A program made the position numbers and the translations under genes. Shown in pieces: positions 20,226 to 30,283 of a DNA stretch of 32,219 nucleotides. Origin of the DNA: Chara braunii (taxonomy: Eukaryota > Streptophyta > Charophyceae > Charales > Characeae); the NCBI GenBank assembly GCA_003427395.1, contig BFEA01000196.1:752686-784904 (forward strand), given 5' to 3'. Each line of letters begins with the position of its first letter. Position 1 is the stretch's first letter. The notes under the pieces are model-generated. The model had not been told where the DNA came from. It worked only from the letters and a program-made list of their open reading frames with translations, and did not search any database.

Positions 20226-21085
20226 TCTCGTTCTTCTTTCCCCTATCTTCTTCTTCTTTTTCTGTTCTAATTGCAAAGGTCGTGTGGCAAAACTCGTTGT
20301 GTAAAATAATAATAATAATAATAATAAATTATGATCGGGCTAGCGGACGATGACAGGGCCGCCCAATCAGGTGTACAATAGGAGGGGACATTCATAGCAA
20401 TGCGGCAGGCATCGAAGTAGAGTAGGTGATGAACCGGGCCAGCTGACGAAGAAGTGACCACTCGGATCCTCATGGTAATTAGGAATCTAGGAGGGTTATA
20501 CAACAGTCGGGAGACTGCTATTTTTTCGGAACCCCCTGCGCATCACAGATGTGAGAAGGCAGGATCCGCACTCAGCGGTTTCCCAGTGTCGACCGGTAGA
20601 AGGGATTTGTTGGCACGCCGATCGTACTCTATACCACACGTCATGTTTGTCACCCACGGGAGAGTAGATCGAGGCTCCTTTATCCTGCAAGAAAAACTGG
20701 TCAGTCCAGATCCATTCAATCAACACTGAAATTGATCGAAAATGCGATGACAAGTGACTCACAAACCAACACTCGGAAGAAACAATATATGTATTCCCAT
20801 TTCATCTAGAATAATAGGGTCCGCAACGCTGGTCCCAGTCCCTGAAATAGTTCCCTCATCCGAAACTGAAAAATTAGTTTGAGTCTCGACTGATCTTACT
20901 AACAACCTAGGACGAATTCTCCACCCAATGGGGTGACGCCGGTAACGAGCTTGCTGATCCCAGGAAACCGTACTGACACTCTCCGTGTCCGAACCGGACT
21001 CTCGTGCCCATGGAGGCCAAAGTTAAGGATCGAGCTTCACCATAAGTCCGCCCGCGTCATTGTCACACCTTGTTGGCTGTTGTCG
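20226..21085. other. No recognisable gene; (AAT)n at 20305-20328
   Basis: The end of the extra ORF is followed by T/C-rich DNA and an AAT microsatellite. Nothing else is recognisable. AGGATCCGCACTC near 20560 also occurs near 10137, just before copy A, but the match is too short to define an element. Confidence 0.5.
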
Positions 21086-21089
21086 AGTC

Positions 21090-21720
21090 TTTTATCTTTC
21101 TTGGTCCTGTCCTTGGTCCACAAATCCCCGACTGAGAAGCCTCCCTGACCAAAATCCCTTGCTGCGTCTCACTCTCCTGCTGAAGCCCCGTGTTCCCGGC
21201 CTCGGCCTCGATGCCTCGGCCTGCTTATGCCCAGTCTCGCGACCTCGGTCGACCCAAAATGTCCCGGCTCGGTCCAAAGAGGCCAGCTTGACTGAAACGT
21301 CCAGGCCCGAGCGCCCGTCTTGCACCCAAAATCCCGATCTGTGTCTCAAAGTCTCTCTCTAGGTCTGAGATCCTGACCTTGACCCGAAGGCCCTGGTCAT
21401 TGTCCCAAGTCCCAATGTCTTACAAGGTCCTGATCTTGTGCTCAGAACCCAGGCCTGCGTACAGACGCTCCACTCTATGCCCAAAGTCCTAGCTTGCGCC
21501 CAAAGATCCCCGACTATACCAAATGTCCCGACTTGGTCTGACCGTTCTATCTGCCTAGTCTTGATCCTGTGGTCCTCGGCCTGATGCAAAGGCCCCCGCC
21601 CAAGTCCTGTAGTCCCGATGCTGAGGTCTTCCCGTCGCTAGTTTCCGAATCCCAGTCTGATCGCGAAGTCCTGCATTGCTCGAACCTGGGTCCCTTAATC
21701 CCGAATCACTCCAAAAGTAC
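21090..21720. repeat. Degenerate short tandem repeat rich in AAAGTCC(C/T)GA
   Basis: Words such as CCCAAAGTCCTAG, CCAAATGTCCCGAC, AAGTCCCAATG, CTTGGTCTGACC and CCTCGGCCTGATGC recur every few tens of bases, suggesting an old, strongly diverged minisatellite. Minus-strand frames show the same repetition as R-S-G-T-L-G-like words. The period is too eroded to fix by eye. Confidence 0.5.
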
Positions 21721-22139
21721 AGTTTTTCCAAAGTTCGGTTTGCCTCGTAGGGGCGCAAGCGCAATTCCGGAGTCTTTCCTGCCTTGACTGCGCGTGATGT
21801 GCTCGACTCCGGGCTGGTAGACGCCCGTATATCCCTTCGGCGCGCACCTGTATCCCCACCGCACGGGCTGCACACAGTTGTGTGCGAGGGCCCACGCCTC
21901 TGTCTCGGCGACCCGGTCGGTGTGCAGGTCCGCGCTGAAGTGCGCGCTACTTGATCGTGGGCTGATGGTGGGGCTTTGGCACACTCGTCTCCGACTTCGC
22001 GGGAATAGACGTGTGCAGCTGCGCGCCCCGTTGTCCGGGCTGCAATGCGTGGGTGCGTGCTGGCGTGCGCGGCTTTCCCTGTGCCTCAATCTGCTGTGCG
22101 CTGGTGCGCGCTGGTGCACGGAGCCTCCCCAGGTTATAT

Positions 22140-22655
22140 GCACGCAGTCGCACTGGTGCGCGCGACCTCTCAATGACGTTTGCGAGCGCGTGCTGGTGCG
22201 CGCGACCTCCCATCTAGTACGCGTAAGCTCCTCGATAACACGCACGAGATCGCACTAACGTGCGCGACCTCTCCTCGCCTCGGTCCCGATCCCACACAAC
22301 CGCATGCTGCAGCGCGCGGGTGCACGTGTGTCCTCGCTAGTCCTCGCGGCATGCGTGTGTGCTCGCGTTGCTCCGCACGACTTTCCCCACCGGTGCGCAC
22401 GTGGTTGTGCGCTTGCGCGAGCCAGTCCGCCTATGCTCATGATCGCTCGGCTACGTGTGCACGTGGCAGTGCGCTTGCACACGCCGATCCGCCTATGTGC
22501 ACGATCACGAGGTTGCACGAGCTCGTGGCTGAACGCTTGCGCTCGCCGATCCCCCCTGAGCGCTTAATCGCGCGGATGGGTGTCCGTGTGGCTGTGCGCT
22601 TGCGAACGTCGTTCCGCCTATGCGCGTGATCACACGGTCACGCGCACGTGTGAGA
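22140..22655. repeat. GC-rich ~62-bp minisatellite
   Basis: The anchor GCGCTTGC (ACGCTTGC in one copy) occurs at 22409, 22471, 22533 and 22596, spacings of 62, 62 and 63 bp. It is followed each time by a GCC-GATCC/GTTCCGCCTATG-like segment and a GATCAC or GATCGC word. A related CTGGTGCGCGCGACCTC block occurs at 22155, 22195 and near 22258 and probably represents more diverged units. CpG and GTGCGC are very frequent. Open frames on both strands are a product of composition. Confidence 0.75.
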
Positions 22656-22862
22656 CTGCACGTTTGTGCACCATGGCCACTTGTGCACTCGATCTGAACG
22701 CAAGCGCGCACTCATGCACACTACTGTGCCCTCCGTGCGCGCGGCTATGGAGTCCGCCTGTTCAGGTGTCTCGGTGTGTTTCCCCTTACCTCTTGTCACC
22801 TGGTGCTTACCCCTCTCCTCGGACGTTGCTCTGGTCCCTCTGCTCTCTCCCGAACTCCCTTA

Positions 22863-23010
22863 GTGCGCCTGCATGTGCGCATGAGGGAAGTCCCCTTGTG
22901 CGCCTGTAAGTGCGCAAGTGGGAAGTCCGCCCCCGACTTCCGCCGTGCGCCCGTAAGTGTGCATCTAAGAAGTGTCCCCTCTTGTGCGCCCGTAGCTGCA
23001 CATCTGCCAA
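22863..23010. repeat. Short GTGCGCC(T/C)GTA repeat, four copies
   Basis: GTGCGCCTGCATGTGCGCA-type units start at 22863, 22898, 22945 and 22984 (35, 47 and 39 bp apart), most followed by a GGGAAGTCC-like block. On the minus strand they read as repeated LRAHKRG/LRTYRRT-like peptide, a by-product of the repeat. They lie next to the 62-bp array and share its GTGCGC vocabulary. Confidence 0.7.
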
Positions 23011-23103
23011 AAAAGCCCCAACCTTGAGCCTGGTTGGGCTTTATGCTTTGTTGGGCCCTCTTCTCGGTGTTCCCCAGCGCCTTCGTGTGCTCCGGGCCGT
23101 CGA

Positions 23104-23233
23104 CAAGTTGCAGCGCCCCGGTACCATGGCTTTCCCGAGCTTGTACCCGGACCTGTTTGGGCCCCCGAAAGGGTTTTCGGCGAAGGGGCCTTTTTGTCGG
23201 GTACCGGGCCTTTTGCAGCACCCCGGTACCGGA
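23104..23233. repeat. Direct repeat TTGCAGC(G/A)CCCCGGTACC and GC-rich hairpin
   Basis: TTGCAGCGCCCCGGTACC near 23106 recurs as TTGCAGCACCCCGGTACC near 23215, about 109 bp apart. Between them CCGAAAGGGTTTTCGG forms a small hairpin inside a GGGCCCCC/GGGGCC context. No gene is apparent. Confidence 0.55.
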
Positions 23234-23455
23234 GCTCATTCCAAACCTAGGCCTGAAGCTGCCTAGGCTCTAGTGGTCCCCATGTAAGCGGCCCCGAGGC
23301 CCACAAATTTCCGCGGGCCAACCGAAGTAGTGGACTTATTAACCCAAGGGCCCTTTTTCCCTGCTTCAGGCCCTAGATTAGGACCGAGAGTCAAGGCCCC
23401 AAGTGAGGCCACTTAGCGGTTTTATTCCATTTCAGACGGGCGGTGAATTCTGGTG

Positions 23456-23638
23456 CTACTGCAGCTTACTTCGTCGAAGGTTTTGTCTCAAACTCAATCT
23501 CACTGCCTTGGTTCGGTCGTCGTCCATCCATTGAGCATAGATCCAGCGTTCTCGCGCTCGGTCCTGGAACCTCCAGCGTCTCTTCCATAGTCGATCTATT
23601 TTTATGATCTGCCAGCTGTAAGCCTCAATAGTTCTCAC
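23456..23638 (-). other. Coding-like open segment, unrecognised
   Basis: A 60-codon minus-strand frame is rich in Arg and Trp (IDRLWKRRWRFQDRARERW, then IYAQWMDDDRTKAVRL) and ends at 23456. The first methionine-type codon is GTG, and the frame stays open about ten codons further upstream. The residue composition is more gene-like than most frames nearby, but there is no recognised domain. It may be an exon or a fragment of a mobile element. Confidence 0.2.
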
Positions 23639-23640
23639 AG

Positions 23641-23859
23641 GAGATTGAGCACCCGGAATTCAATGCCCACTCTTTCCGGGCGCCTTGGTATCGATGCCTG
23701 CGGCGCGGCCTTATGTTGGAATTCCTCGAAGTCGATTATGCTTCCATCAGATATAACAATCAGATCCACCTCTCGTCAGGTGAGATTATCAAGGAAGTAA
23801 AGGGCGGCGTAAGGCTGGAGCCGCCCGACACCGTGCCCGTAAGGGAAAATCCCACGTAG
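23641..23859 (+). other. Exon-like open segment running into copy B
   Basis: 72 codons run from 23641 to the TAG at 23857. The composition looks coding (HSFRAPWYRCLRRGLMLEF, then IRYNNQIHLSSGEIIKEV). The segment is preceded by GTTCTCACAG (23631-23640), which resembles a 3' splice acceptor, and by an in-frame stop just upstream. The last eight codons lie within copy B; copy A encodes nearly the same ending (PLRENPT then TAG at 10186). It could be the last ORF of the retroelement extending into its 3' LTR, or the last exon of a gene. No family is recognised. Confidence 0.3.
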
Positions 23860-24411
23860 AACCCCGAAGTATGGATTGAAGATAATGGGGGAAAGCGGTG
23901 TTTCATTTTCCTTTTTCTTTGTGCTTTTTGTTTAAAGTGAGTGGGGGCGGAATAGAAAATGTGATTCAGGTCTGGCGTAGCCGGTTAGCGGCCTCGCCAA
24001 GATTTGCACGAAACAGTTGTGACTTAGCGGGAGTAGGAATTTTGAATTTTGGGCACGCGGTGGTTTTTGAATTTTTGCACGCCACGTAAACTTGTTCAGA
24101 GTTGTTCCCTCACTCTGCATCCCCGCATCATTTTCCCTTCTTGTTGGGCATCTCCCTCGTGCATGTCTCTTCGTCTTCCCTCTAAGCGAAGTCTGATTCC
24201 TCCGTTCTTCTTTCCCTGCGAACGATTGGCTGTCTGATTGGGATGGTTGGGGCAATGTGGTGGCCGCGGGAAGCGCACCCGACTTGGACGACCACCCCAA
24301 TCAAGCAGAACATCTGATTTGCCTTGTTCGACCCTTCTGGAACATCTTCCCTTCTTCATTCCTGACCATCTACACCCTGCGCTTCGCACCGCCTCGCCGC
24401 CGCCTTCCCCG

Positions 24412-24419
24412 CTATAAAT
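24412..24419 (+). promoter_or_regulatory. Candidate TATA box of copy B
   Basis: CTATAAAT with TCACTCTCTTTGATCTC about 26 bp downstream, the same arrangement as in copy A. Confidence 0.5.
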
Positions 24420-24989
24420 TCCCGCAATTCCTTCCTCTCACTCTCTTTGATCTCGGCTGAATGTTGAGGAAGCTATATCCAAAGCCCGAGGCGCCGGAAA
24501 GGCTCGACGTGCCCCGTGGTGGGCGGAGTGACAGCGGATGGCAGAGTTAGCAGTAGACTTGGCCCTTCGGGTAAGGCAGTCGGAGGGACTGAGCGGTGGT
24601 GGGGATCAGATGCCAACAGGGGCAGTGTCTCTTGGCTATGGTTGTCGGTGGTTTTGACGGATTGGGGACTGGGCCCGGAGCAACCGGTTGAGAGAATTCT
24701 GTATTTTTTCTCCATTCCTGCTTTATCCCCGTGTGATGTGTGCATGACTCCAAAGATTGGGTAATCTGTTGTGCATGTCGGGTACGAAAGTCTATGGATG
24801 TTGAATGGTTCATTGAAGACTCTATGGGTATGCCTTTGTGTATGCGCCGCAAGACCTGATGAGCGGAAGTATCGAGGTATCGAGTGTCGATTGCTTGCAT
24901 ATGGGCATGAATGCATCGGTCCTTCCCGTCTCCTTTTTTTTATTATTATTTGTGCGAGTGTGTGTGATACGCGCCAACCTCCTTTCACC

Positions 24990-24990
<1 letters not shown>

Positions 24991-25062
<72 letters not shown>
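24991..25062. repeat. (TC)n microsatellite in copy B
   Basis: A ~72-nt TC run, about 2.5 times longer than the equivalent run in copy A. Confidence 0.97.
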
Positions 25063-25064
<2 letters not shown>

Positions 25065-25327
25065 GGCGACGGTCGGGACCCCAAGAGGAGGTGGATACTT
25101 TCGGAGAGATCGGCTAGGCGCTTCCTCGCGAAGCGGCCCACCTCTTTGTATCCACCACGGTCCACGGGTGCTCGACACCACGTCGAGGTTGATGATACAT
25201 AAAAGAGACGGAGAAAGAAAGTTGGGCTCATCGTTCTTCAACGACATTCGTTGATCTTTGCATGGAGTGGGGTTTCGTCTCGAAGGACGGAAGCGTGGGT
25301 TGTCGCCCGAGCTCGAACCTGGCCTAA

Positions 25328-25660
25328 GAGCGTCGCAGCACGCTTTCGCCCTTCCCGATCGCAGATGAGGATGGCATCTACTGCGATGTGGATGTGCGGA
25401 GCCTGTTGCCGTGCACTGAGCCAATCCATCTTTATAACCCGACCCAGGCATGCCATATACGCGGGAGTGGGTTTGTGCTGATTGAGCGATTTGCCTCCCC
25501 GCCTTTAATTTTGTCGTACACCGACCTCACGGTGTTGCCTTGGTCCGCCGTGCATGCCACCTGGCGACAGCGGTTTAATTGTCACTGGTGTCATCAGGGA
25601 GACTCGTGCTTGTGGCGACGGTTGGTCCTGGAGTACGAAGAGGCTACCCGATTCCCCTAA
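25328..25660 (+). pseudogene. Decayed open frame in copy B (unrecognised)
   Basis: Counterpart of the frame at 13997-14563. It is open from after TAA 25325-25327 to TAA 25658-25660, covering ADEDGIYCDVDVRSLL, EPIHLYNPTQACHI and LSYTDLTVLPWSAVHA. At 25487 it has CGA where copy A has TGA. No domain is recognised. Confidence 0.35.
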
Positions 25661-26078
25661 CACTCCCACAACGCGGGTGCGCTCCCTTCCCATTTCCGAA
25701 CCTGGGTTCCGTCAACCGGTCCGACCCCGGGCGAGCATGTGCCTCGCCGTCCGCATGGACTAGAGGAGTCCGACAACGAAGCCTGAACCTGTTTTCGGGG
25801 CCTCCACCCCCAAGGCCCGTGTGAACCCTGCGCCTCGGGGAACGAAATTCCGCCCCCATCCGCTTCGTCTTTCGTCTCCTCTCCTCTCATCTGTTATTTT
25901 CTCTTTTTTCGAAAAAAAAAAGAAAAAAAGATGACGATCAGATCGTAGGACCCCAACCTCCCCTCATCCGCCATCTCGCTTGGATGGCTCAACCCCCACA
26001 ACCAAAAATCCTCGGCCATACCCCTAATAATTCTCATCGGCGTCCGAAGTACGGAACTCTACGCGGGGCGTGAGGTTG

Positions 26079-26594
26079 CACATCACAAGCGTCCTCTGCT
26101 TTCGACTAGCAAAACCAAAAACCATTGGTCTACATCTTCATCCGTCATGTTGAATGTCATATTATGCTCTGAAAGCTACCAGCCCCTATCCACCTTTCCA
26201 ACCCTTGGCCTGTCCTAAATACCAGAAGGAGCCACTGGGGGGCACCAGTGGGGCCTCCTTCCGTCTCCCTGCCCGCCCCAAAAAACTCTCCTATCCTCTA
26301 CACTGTCCTCATGTTATCCTCATGCAAAATGTTACACGAAACGTCTCGTGCTGATCCCTGGCCTCATCATCCCTTACGCACAACTGACTTGTGAGTAATT
26401 TGAAAGTACAAACATTCCATCAACAGGTTGAGGGAGAAGCCAATGAAAAATAGTTGCCCATTCTTAAACACAGTTGAGCAACTTTCCAATCCAATGGGTC
26501 CAAAGTGTGGCTACATACGGGCACCCACAATGGCTTCCCCACAATTCACCCTCATGTGAAGCCTCGGAGCAAAGTATGTAATCAGAGCAAGCTC
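26079..26594. other. No recognisable gene
   Basis: Mixed-composition sequence between copy B and the LINE tail. GGGGCACCAGTGGGG and similar words occur near 26240, but no repeat or gene can be supported. Confidence 0.5.
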
Positions 26595-26980
26595 TTTTTT
26601 TTCCTTTTTTCTTTTTTTTGAAACAGGGGTTCCTCATCAGTTATTTAAGGGAATTTAGGAAACGGGAAATTCACACTCCAATTTACATAGTCAACGGGTG
26701 TGGTGGGAAGGGATCCAGGAAGTCCTTTTTCGGTCTCAAGGGGCTTTCTGGACCAATCTCCGTCCAATTCTTAAACAGGAGGTGGTAGTCCTGGGGGATT
26801 CCCTTTCCACCCTGTCTTCAAAAGAGTCCCTCCCCTCTGGCCCACCCCCTGACCATCACACCTATGCACCCATCCCCCTTGTTCTCCACCCAACCATTCG
26901 TTTGAAAATTTTGCAATCCGTTCCATAATGTCCTTCTTTCTGTGGAGTGGGTCAAGAACCCGTTTGGTTTCCCTCCATCG

Positions 26981-28643
26981 TCATGAAAGTTTCGATTGGA
27001 AATCTTGTTTGAAGTGTTCTTGCCTTTCCCCACCTTCCATTCTCACTTGGTCAAAGACCAAGGCACAGCGCTGCCACCACAGGATCCAGAGCACCGCCTG
27101 TCTGCCAAGGTGGAACATATTCCTTACGAAGATGTCACTTTGAATTGTCGGGCAGTGCCCTAGTAGAAGGGTTCTCCAGGCCCACGACCACGGGACAGTG
27201 GGGACCATTTGTCTCCAAATCTTATCCCACAACCTCCATGTCAGTGTCACTGTTGTGCATTGTAGGAAAATATGCTCGATCGTCTCCGCTTTTTCATAGA
27301 GGGAAGTTTTCAGTGACGCGGACACCATGGGAGGGCCCTGCCCTGTTGCTCCAATTGTGAGTGGTCAATCAGCCAATTATTTGTGGGCAGACAACCGTGT
27401 GTTATTTACCACTGGAGGGATGTGATCTTGGCTGGTCTGGTTTTATCTTTGTGGAACCATCGTAAGGCGGTCAGGAGTTATTTATCCACGTTTAGGTGTC
27501 TTTGCCACCTTTCGAGCACTACATCTCTCAGATTTTGTCGCGGTCGAAGCATCCTATAGGTCGTTTTCATCGTCAATTCCGAGAGCCTCGTGGTCTTAGG
27601 TGCATCTGTAATGGGGGGTCTGTATAGGTTCCAGATCCATTCCTCAAGGTCCAGGGGTAGCCGCTCAATCTGAGTCTCAAGGTGGAAGACCCGTTGCTCC
27701 TCCCCTTTCTCCTTGACTCTCACTCTGTATAGTCGTCTCTTCTCAATCCACACGAATGAGCCTCTACTTCCCGCAAGGCATCCTTTTCTCCCCACCTTGT
27801 AGTATTTTTCAATCAATGCATTGTCAGGCCTTAGTAGGTGCACCAGGCCCACCCAGCCGTTCACTCCTTCCCCCACCCAGTCCCCCCCTCTTTTAGTTCC
27901 CGCCCTTTTCGCAGGATGGGTAGCCATCCCAGCAGGAGGGCCCCTGTAATTTCTTCTAATGTTGTGCCGGTATTGTGGCAATAACGCAGCCCCTCTCTCA
28001 ATTGTTCTGGTGACTTCCAATCTTTTCGATCCTCATCCCATAAATCACCTACCTACATCGCCCTTTTTTTTACCCAGCCTTTCCACGAGGCATCTGAAGC
28101 ACAAAAAAATTGGTTATGTGTATCAGTTATTTAGGTGTTTCCTAACAGGTGTTGCCAACCGGTTTGGGGAAGGGAACTTCCTCCATATTTTTATCAGGCG
28201 GCCCCATAAAACATTCTTTGTCCCCATCGTACCTCATGGTTTGTGTGGGACTTTCCAATATCGGTCATCAAGTCATGCTAAGAGGTTTGTCGATGCATGG
28301 GACTCGGGTGTGAGTCGTGCAATTTGTTCCATGGCCAAAGGCCCCCATGGAAGGGGGGTGTCGAAAATCAAGCGAATGGCCCACTGCAGGATCAGCGTCT
28401 GGTTTTGTATGGGGGGATCTAGGATGCTCAGTCCTCCATTTGCTTTGGGCTGCACTACCGATTTTCAAGCCACCCCACTAATTTTATTTATACTTTCACT
28501 ATCCCCCTTCCAAAGGTAGGCAGTCACCTTCCGTTTAAAGGACTTCTGCGCAGATTCACTTAGTGTCCAAATGATGGATTTGTACCATAGAGTTGTGAGA
28601 ACCACATTCTTTATCACCAAGGCTCGTCCAAATGAATATGTAT
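26981..28643 (-). pseudogene. LINE ORF2 C-terminal part with zf-RVT (broken)
   Basis: Part of a LINE polyprotein reading from high to low coordinates. It starts with the post-RT connection region: SFGRALVIKNVVLTTLWYK, then KRKVTAYLWKGDSESINK and QPKANGGLSILDPPIQNQ, matching the plant LINE pattern of a GR-LI-VL helix, a FLW-G motif and P+--GGL-+DP. The long ORF 28020-27478 carries charged linker sequence ending TYRMLRPRQNLRDVVLERW. The zinc-binding part follows at about 27430-27250, split by stops and a frame change (LIDHSQLEQQG, PWCPRH, then AETIEHIFLQC). One cysteine of the WC-x2-C pair reads histidine (WCPRH). The tail WILWWQRCALVFDQ is typical of these proteins. It is inactive. Confidence 0.78.
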
Positions 28644-28651
28644 GTTTGTGG

Positions 28652-29006
28652 CTATGTTGCGACTTGTACTCACCCCCGTACGAGTACAAGTTGTACTCAT
28701 TTCTTGTACGCTACTCGTACTCAAGGCCCCGTACAACTTTTTAAAATTTTTTTTACTGTTTTTTTTTTTTTTCCCCTCCAATTCTTATAAGAATCTGCAG
28801 ATGGTGCTCAGGAAAATGTTGCTTGTTTTGGGATGTTACATCACATATATTGTTTTCGGATTTCTTTGATGATTTTTTTTTTTTTTTTTTTCGTACGGAT
28901 CGTACGGGGGCGTACAGGTTCCCGTACAGATATTATCTGTACGGTACAGATATTATCTGTACGTTTCGTACGAAAAAGCCCCGTAGGTGTATGTTCGGTA
29001 ACGTGG
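28652..29006. mobile_element. hAT-like miniature element, copy 2 (355 bp)
   Basis: It begins CTATGTTGCGAC and ends with the complement of CCACGTTACCGAAC. It is flanked on both sides by GTTTGTGG (28644-28651 and 29007-29014), a perfect 8-bp duplication. The first ~180 bp align with copy 1 (ACTTGTACTC, CCCGTACGAG, TACTCGTACTC, ATCTGCAGATGGTG). The extra ~140 bp hold a poly(T) run and a set of GTAC-rich palindromes, followed by the shared end. It has no coding capacity. It interrupts LINE copy 2; on the minus strand the LINE frame (KLS, stop, WNHKHTYSFGR) resumes across the excised site. Confidence 0.85.
28924..28962. repeat. Duplicated near-palindrome GTACAGATATTATCTGTAC
   Basis: The 19-nt near-palindrome occurs at 28924-28942 and again at 28944-28962, inside the copy 2 miniature element. 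CGTACGGATCGTACG just upstream belongs to the same GTAC-rich palindromic style. Confidence 0.85.
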
Positions 29007-29191
29007 GTTTGTGGTTCCACTAGGATAGTTTGGCCAGGGTCAGGACTGCTAGCCATTAAGGCAATATGACACGACGTTCATGTCAGATGTTCCTTTAAAA
29101 GGGAAGGATTGCCTAGGAAGCTAATGGAGGAGTTTATGAAGAAATTCTTCAAAAATGCAACTGCGAGTCGTTCATGTAGAGGGGGGGGACA

Positions 29192-29565
29192 TCAAAAACG
29201 TTTGCGGGGTTCACTCCGCAGTGAGGCGCTATGTCGTCGATCGGGTCGCAGACAGACAAATCAGGTCAACACAAGTCCGACTTTTAGCGACGACAAAGAG
29301 CACTAGAGTCAAAAAAATATCATTCGTACTCATTCATTGGCGGGTCGTAAGGCTTCAACTTAGGCGAAGTCGCCTAAGGCTTCAAAAACGTTTGTGGGGG
29401 TTTACTCCGCAGTGAGGCACTATGTTGTCGATCGGGTCGCAGACAGACAAATCACGTTAACACGAGTTCGATTTTTAGCGACAGCAAAGAGCACTAGAGT
29501 CAAAAAAATATCATTCGTACTCATTCATAGGGGGGCGTGAGGCGTCAACTTAGGCGAAGTCGCCT
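29192..29565. repeat. 200-bp tandem duplication
   Basis: A unit beginning TCAAAAACGTTTG at 29192 is repeated from 29392, exactly 200 bp later, to about 29565. Shared blocks include ACTCCGCAGTGAGGC, GTCGATCGGGTCGCAGACAG and AGAGCACTAGAGTC. Each unit ends in TAGGCGA-AG-TCGCCT, a small perfect hairpin, extended to TTAGGCGA/TCGCCTAA in the first. The units differ at roughly one base in ten, so the duplication is not recent. No long open frame is shared. Confidence 0.85.
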
Positions 29566-30283
29566 GCTTTCGTACTTTTAAACGATATCCATTTATGTAA
29601 TATTGAAAGTTAGAAACTAAGGTACAAAATACACACGCATTTATCATTCATGCCAAAACTAATACTTCATCCATACGATGGCAAGAAACACTCAATCATT
29701 CACCAAGAGAAAACTGAAGTGGATTCCACCATAGGCTGAAGAGACTCATGCGCGCATATACATTCATTCATCATGCGATTAAAAGAAAAGGATCGATGCA
29801 CATCAACATAGACAAAACCGTGTTGATCGCCCTCTAATGAGGGGATCAATTACCCTTCTAAACCATGATGCAGTATTACATCCCCAATCCTTTCACCAAC
29901 CCTCTCTCAAACATGGGATCAACGATACCCTAGCCTCTCTCAATTCCCACCCCGCTTCAGTTATTCCGTAGTATTCTCACCTAGAAAAAGAAGTATTCCC
30001 AGAGCCCCCTCTTGCCCAAGGGTACTTCAAACAAGCGACAATCACAAGAGCTTCCAATAAAGCATCAATCCTATTGTCCCCCCTGTACAAGCCACATCCT
30101 CGGCCTATATATGACATTGAAACATATCAATCTTATCCGACCCCACACTCAGTACGTGGATGCGAAATGCCTCTTCCATCCCCACGCGGGAAACCAACCA
30201 CCAAATTGATAAGCATATATATTTCTTCATTCCTATATTTTATCACCACCTATTGTTGTTTTTTTAAGCGGCACGGGTTATCT
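29566..30283. other. AT-rich, no recognisable gene
   Basis: Rich in CATTCATTCAT-like words and A/T. The only open frames are short (30012-30209) and without domains. Confidence 0.5.

Larger units (their letters stand above)
23834..26078 (+). mobile_element. Copy B of the ~2.25-kb repeat, candidate 3' LTR
   Basis: Contiguous counterpart of copy A, aligned from TGCCCGTAAGGGAAAATCCC to GGGGCGTGAGGTTG. It lacks A's 2.5-kb insertion, has a longer CT run, and lacks a ~58-bp stretch present in A near 14773-14830. Most differences look like transitions. No purine-rich primer tract lies directly at its start; AAGGAAGTAAAGGGCGG occurs about 30 bp upstream. If A and B are the LTRs of one element, the whole would be about 13.4 kb without the inner insertion. 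A solo LTR or a second related element is also possible. Confidence 0.6.
26595..29060 (-). mobile_element. LINE copy 2, 5'-truncated, carrying a hAT-like insertion
   Basis: The minus-strand element ends in an A-rich tail (T-rich 26595-26619 on the plus strand, with C interruptions). Going upstream come the 3' UTR, then the zf-RVT domain, then the region between RT and zf-RVT, up to SFGRALVIKNVVL near 28625. Recognisable sequence continues beyond the small transposon at 28652-29006 as far as about 29060, then fades. The RT catalytic core and endonuclease are not visible. It is related to the LINE at 753-2290; compare TGGTCAATCAGCCAA at 27362 and at 1268. Confidence 0.82.

Noticed and set aside
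21878-22711. Long GC-rich ORFs on both strands
   Set aside because: Stops are rare because of composition and the frames follow the 62-bp repeat; no domain is seen.
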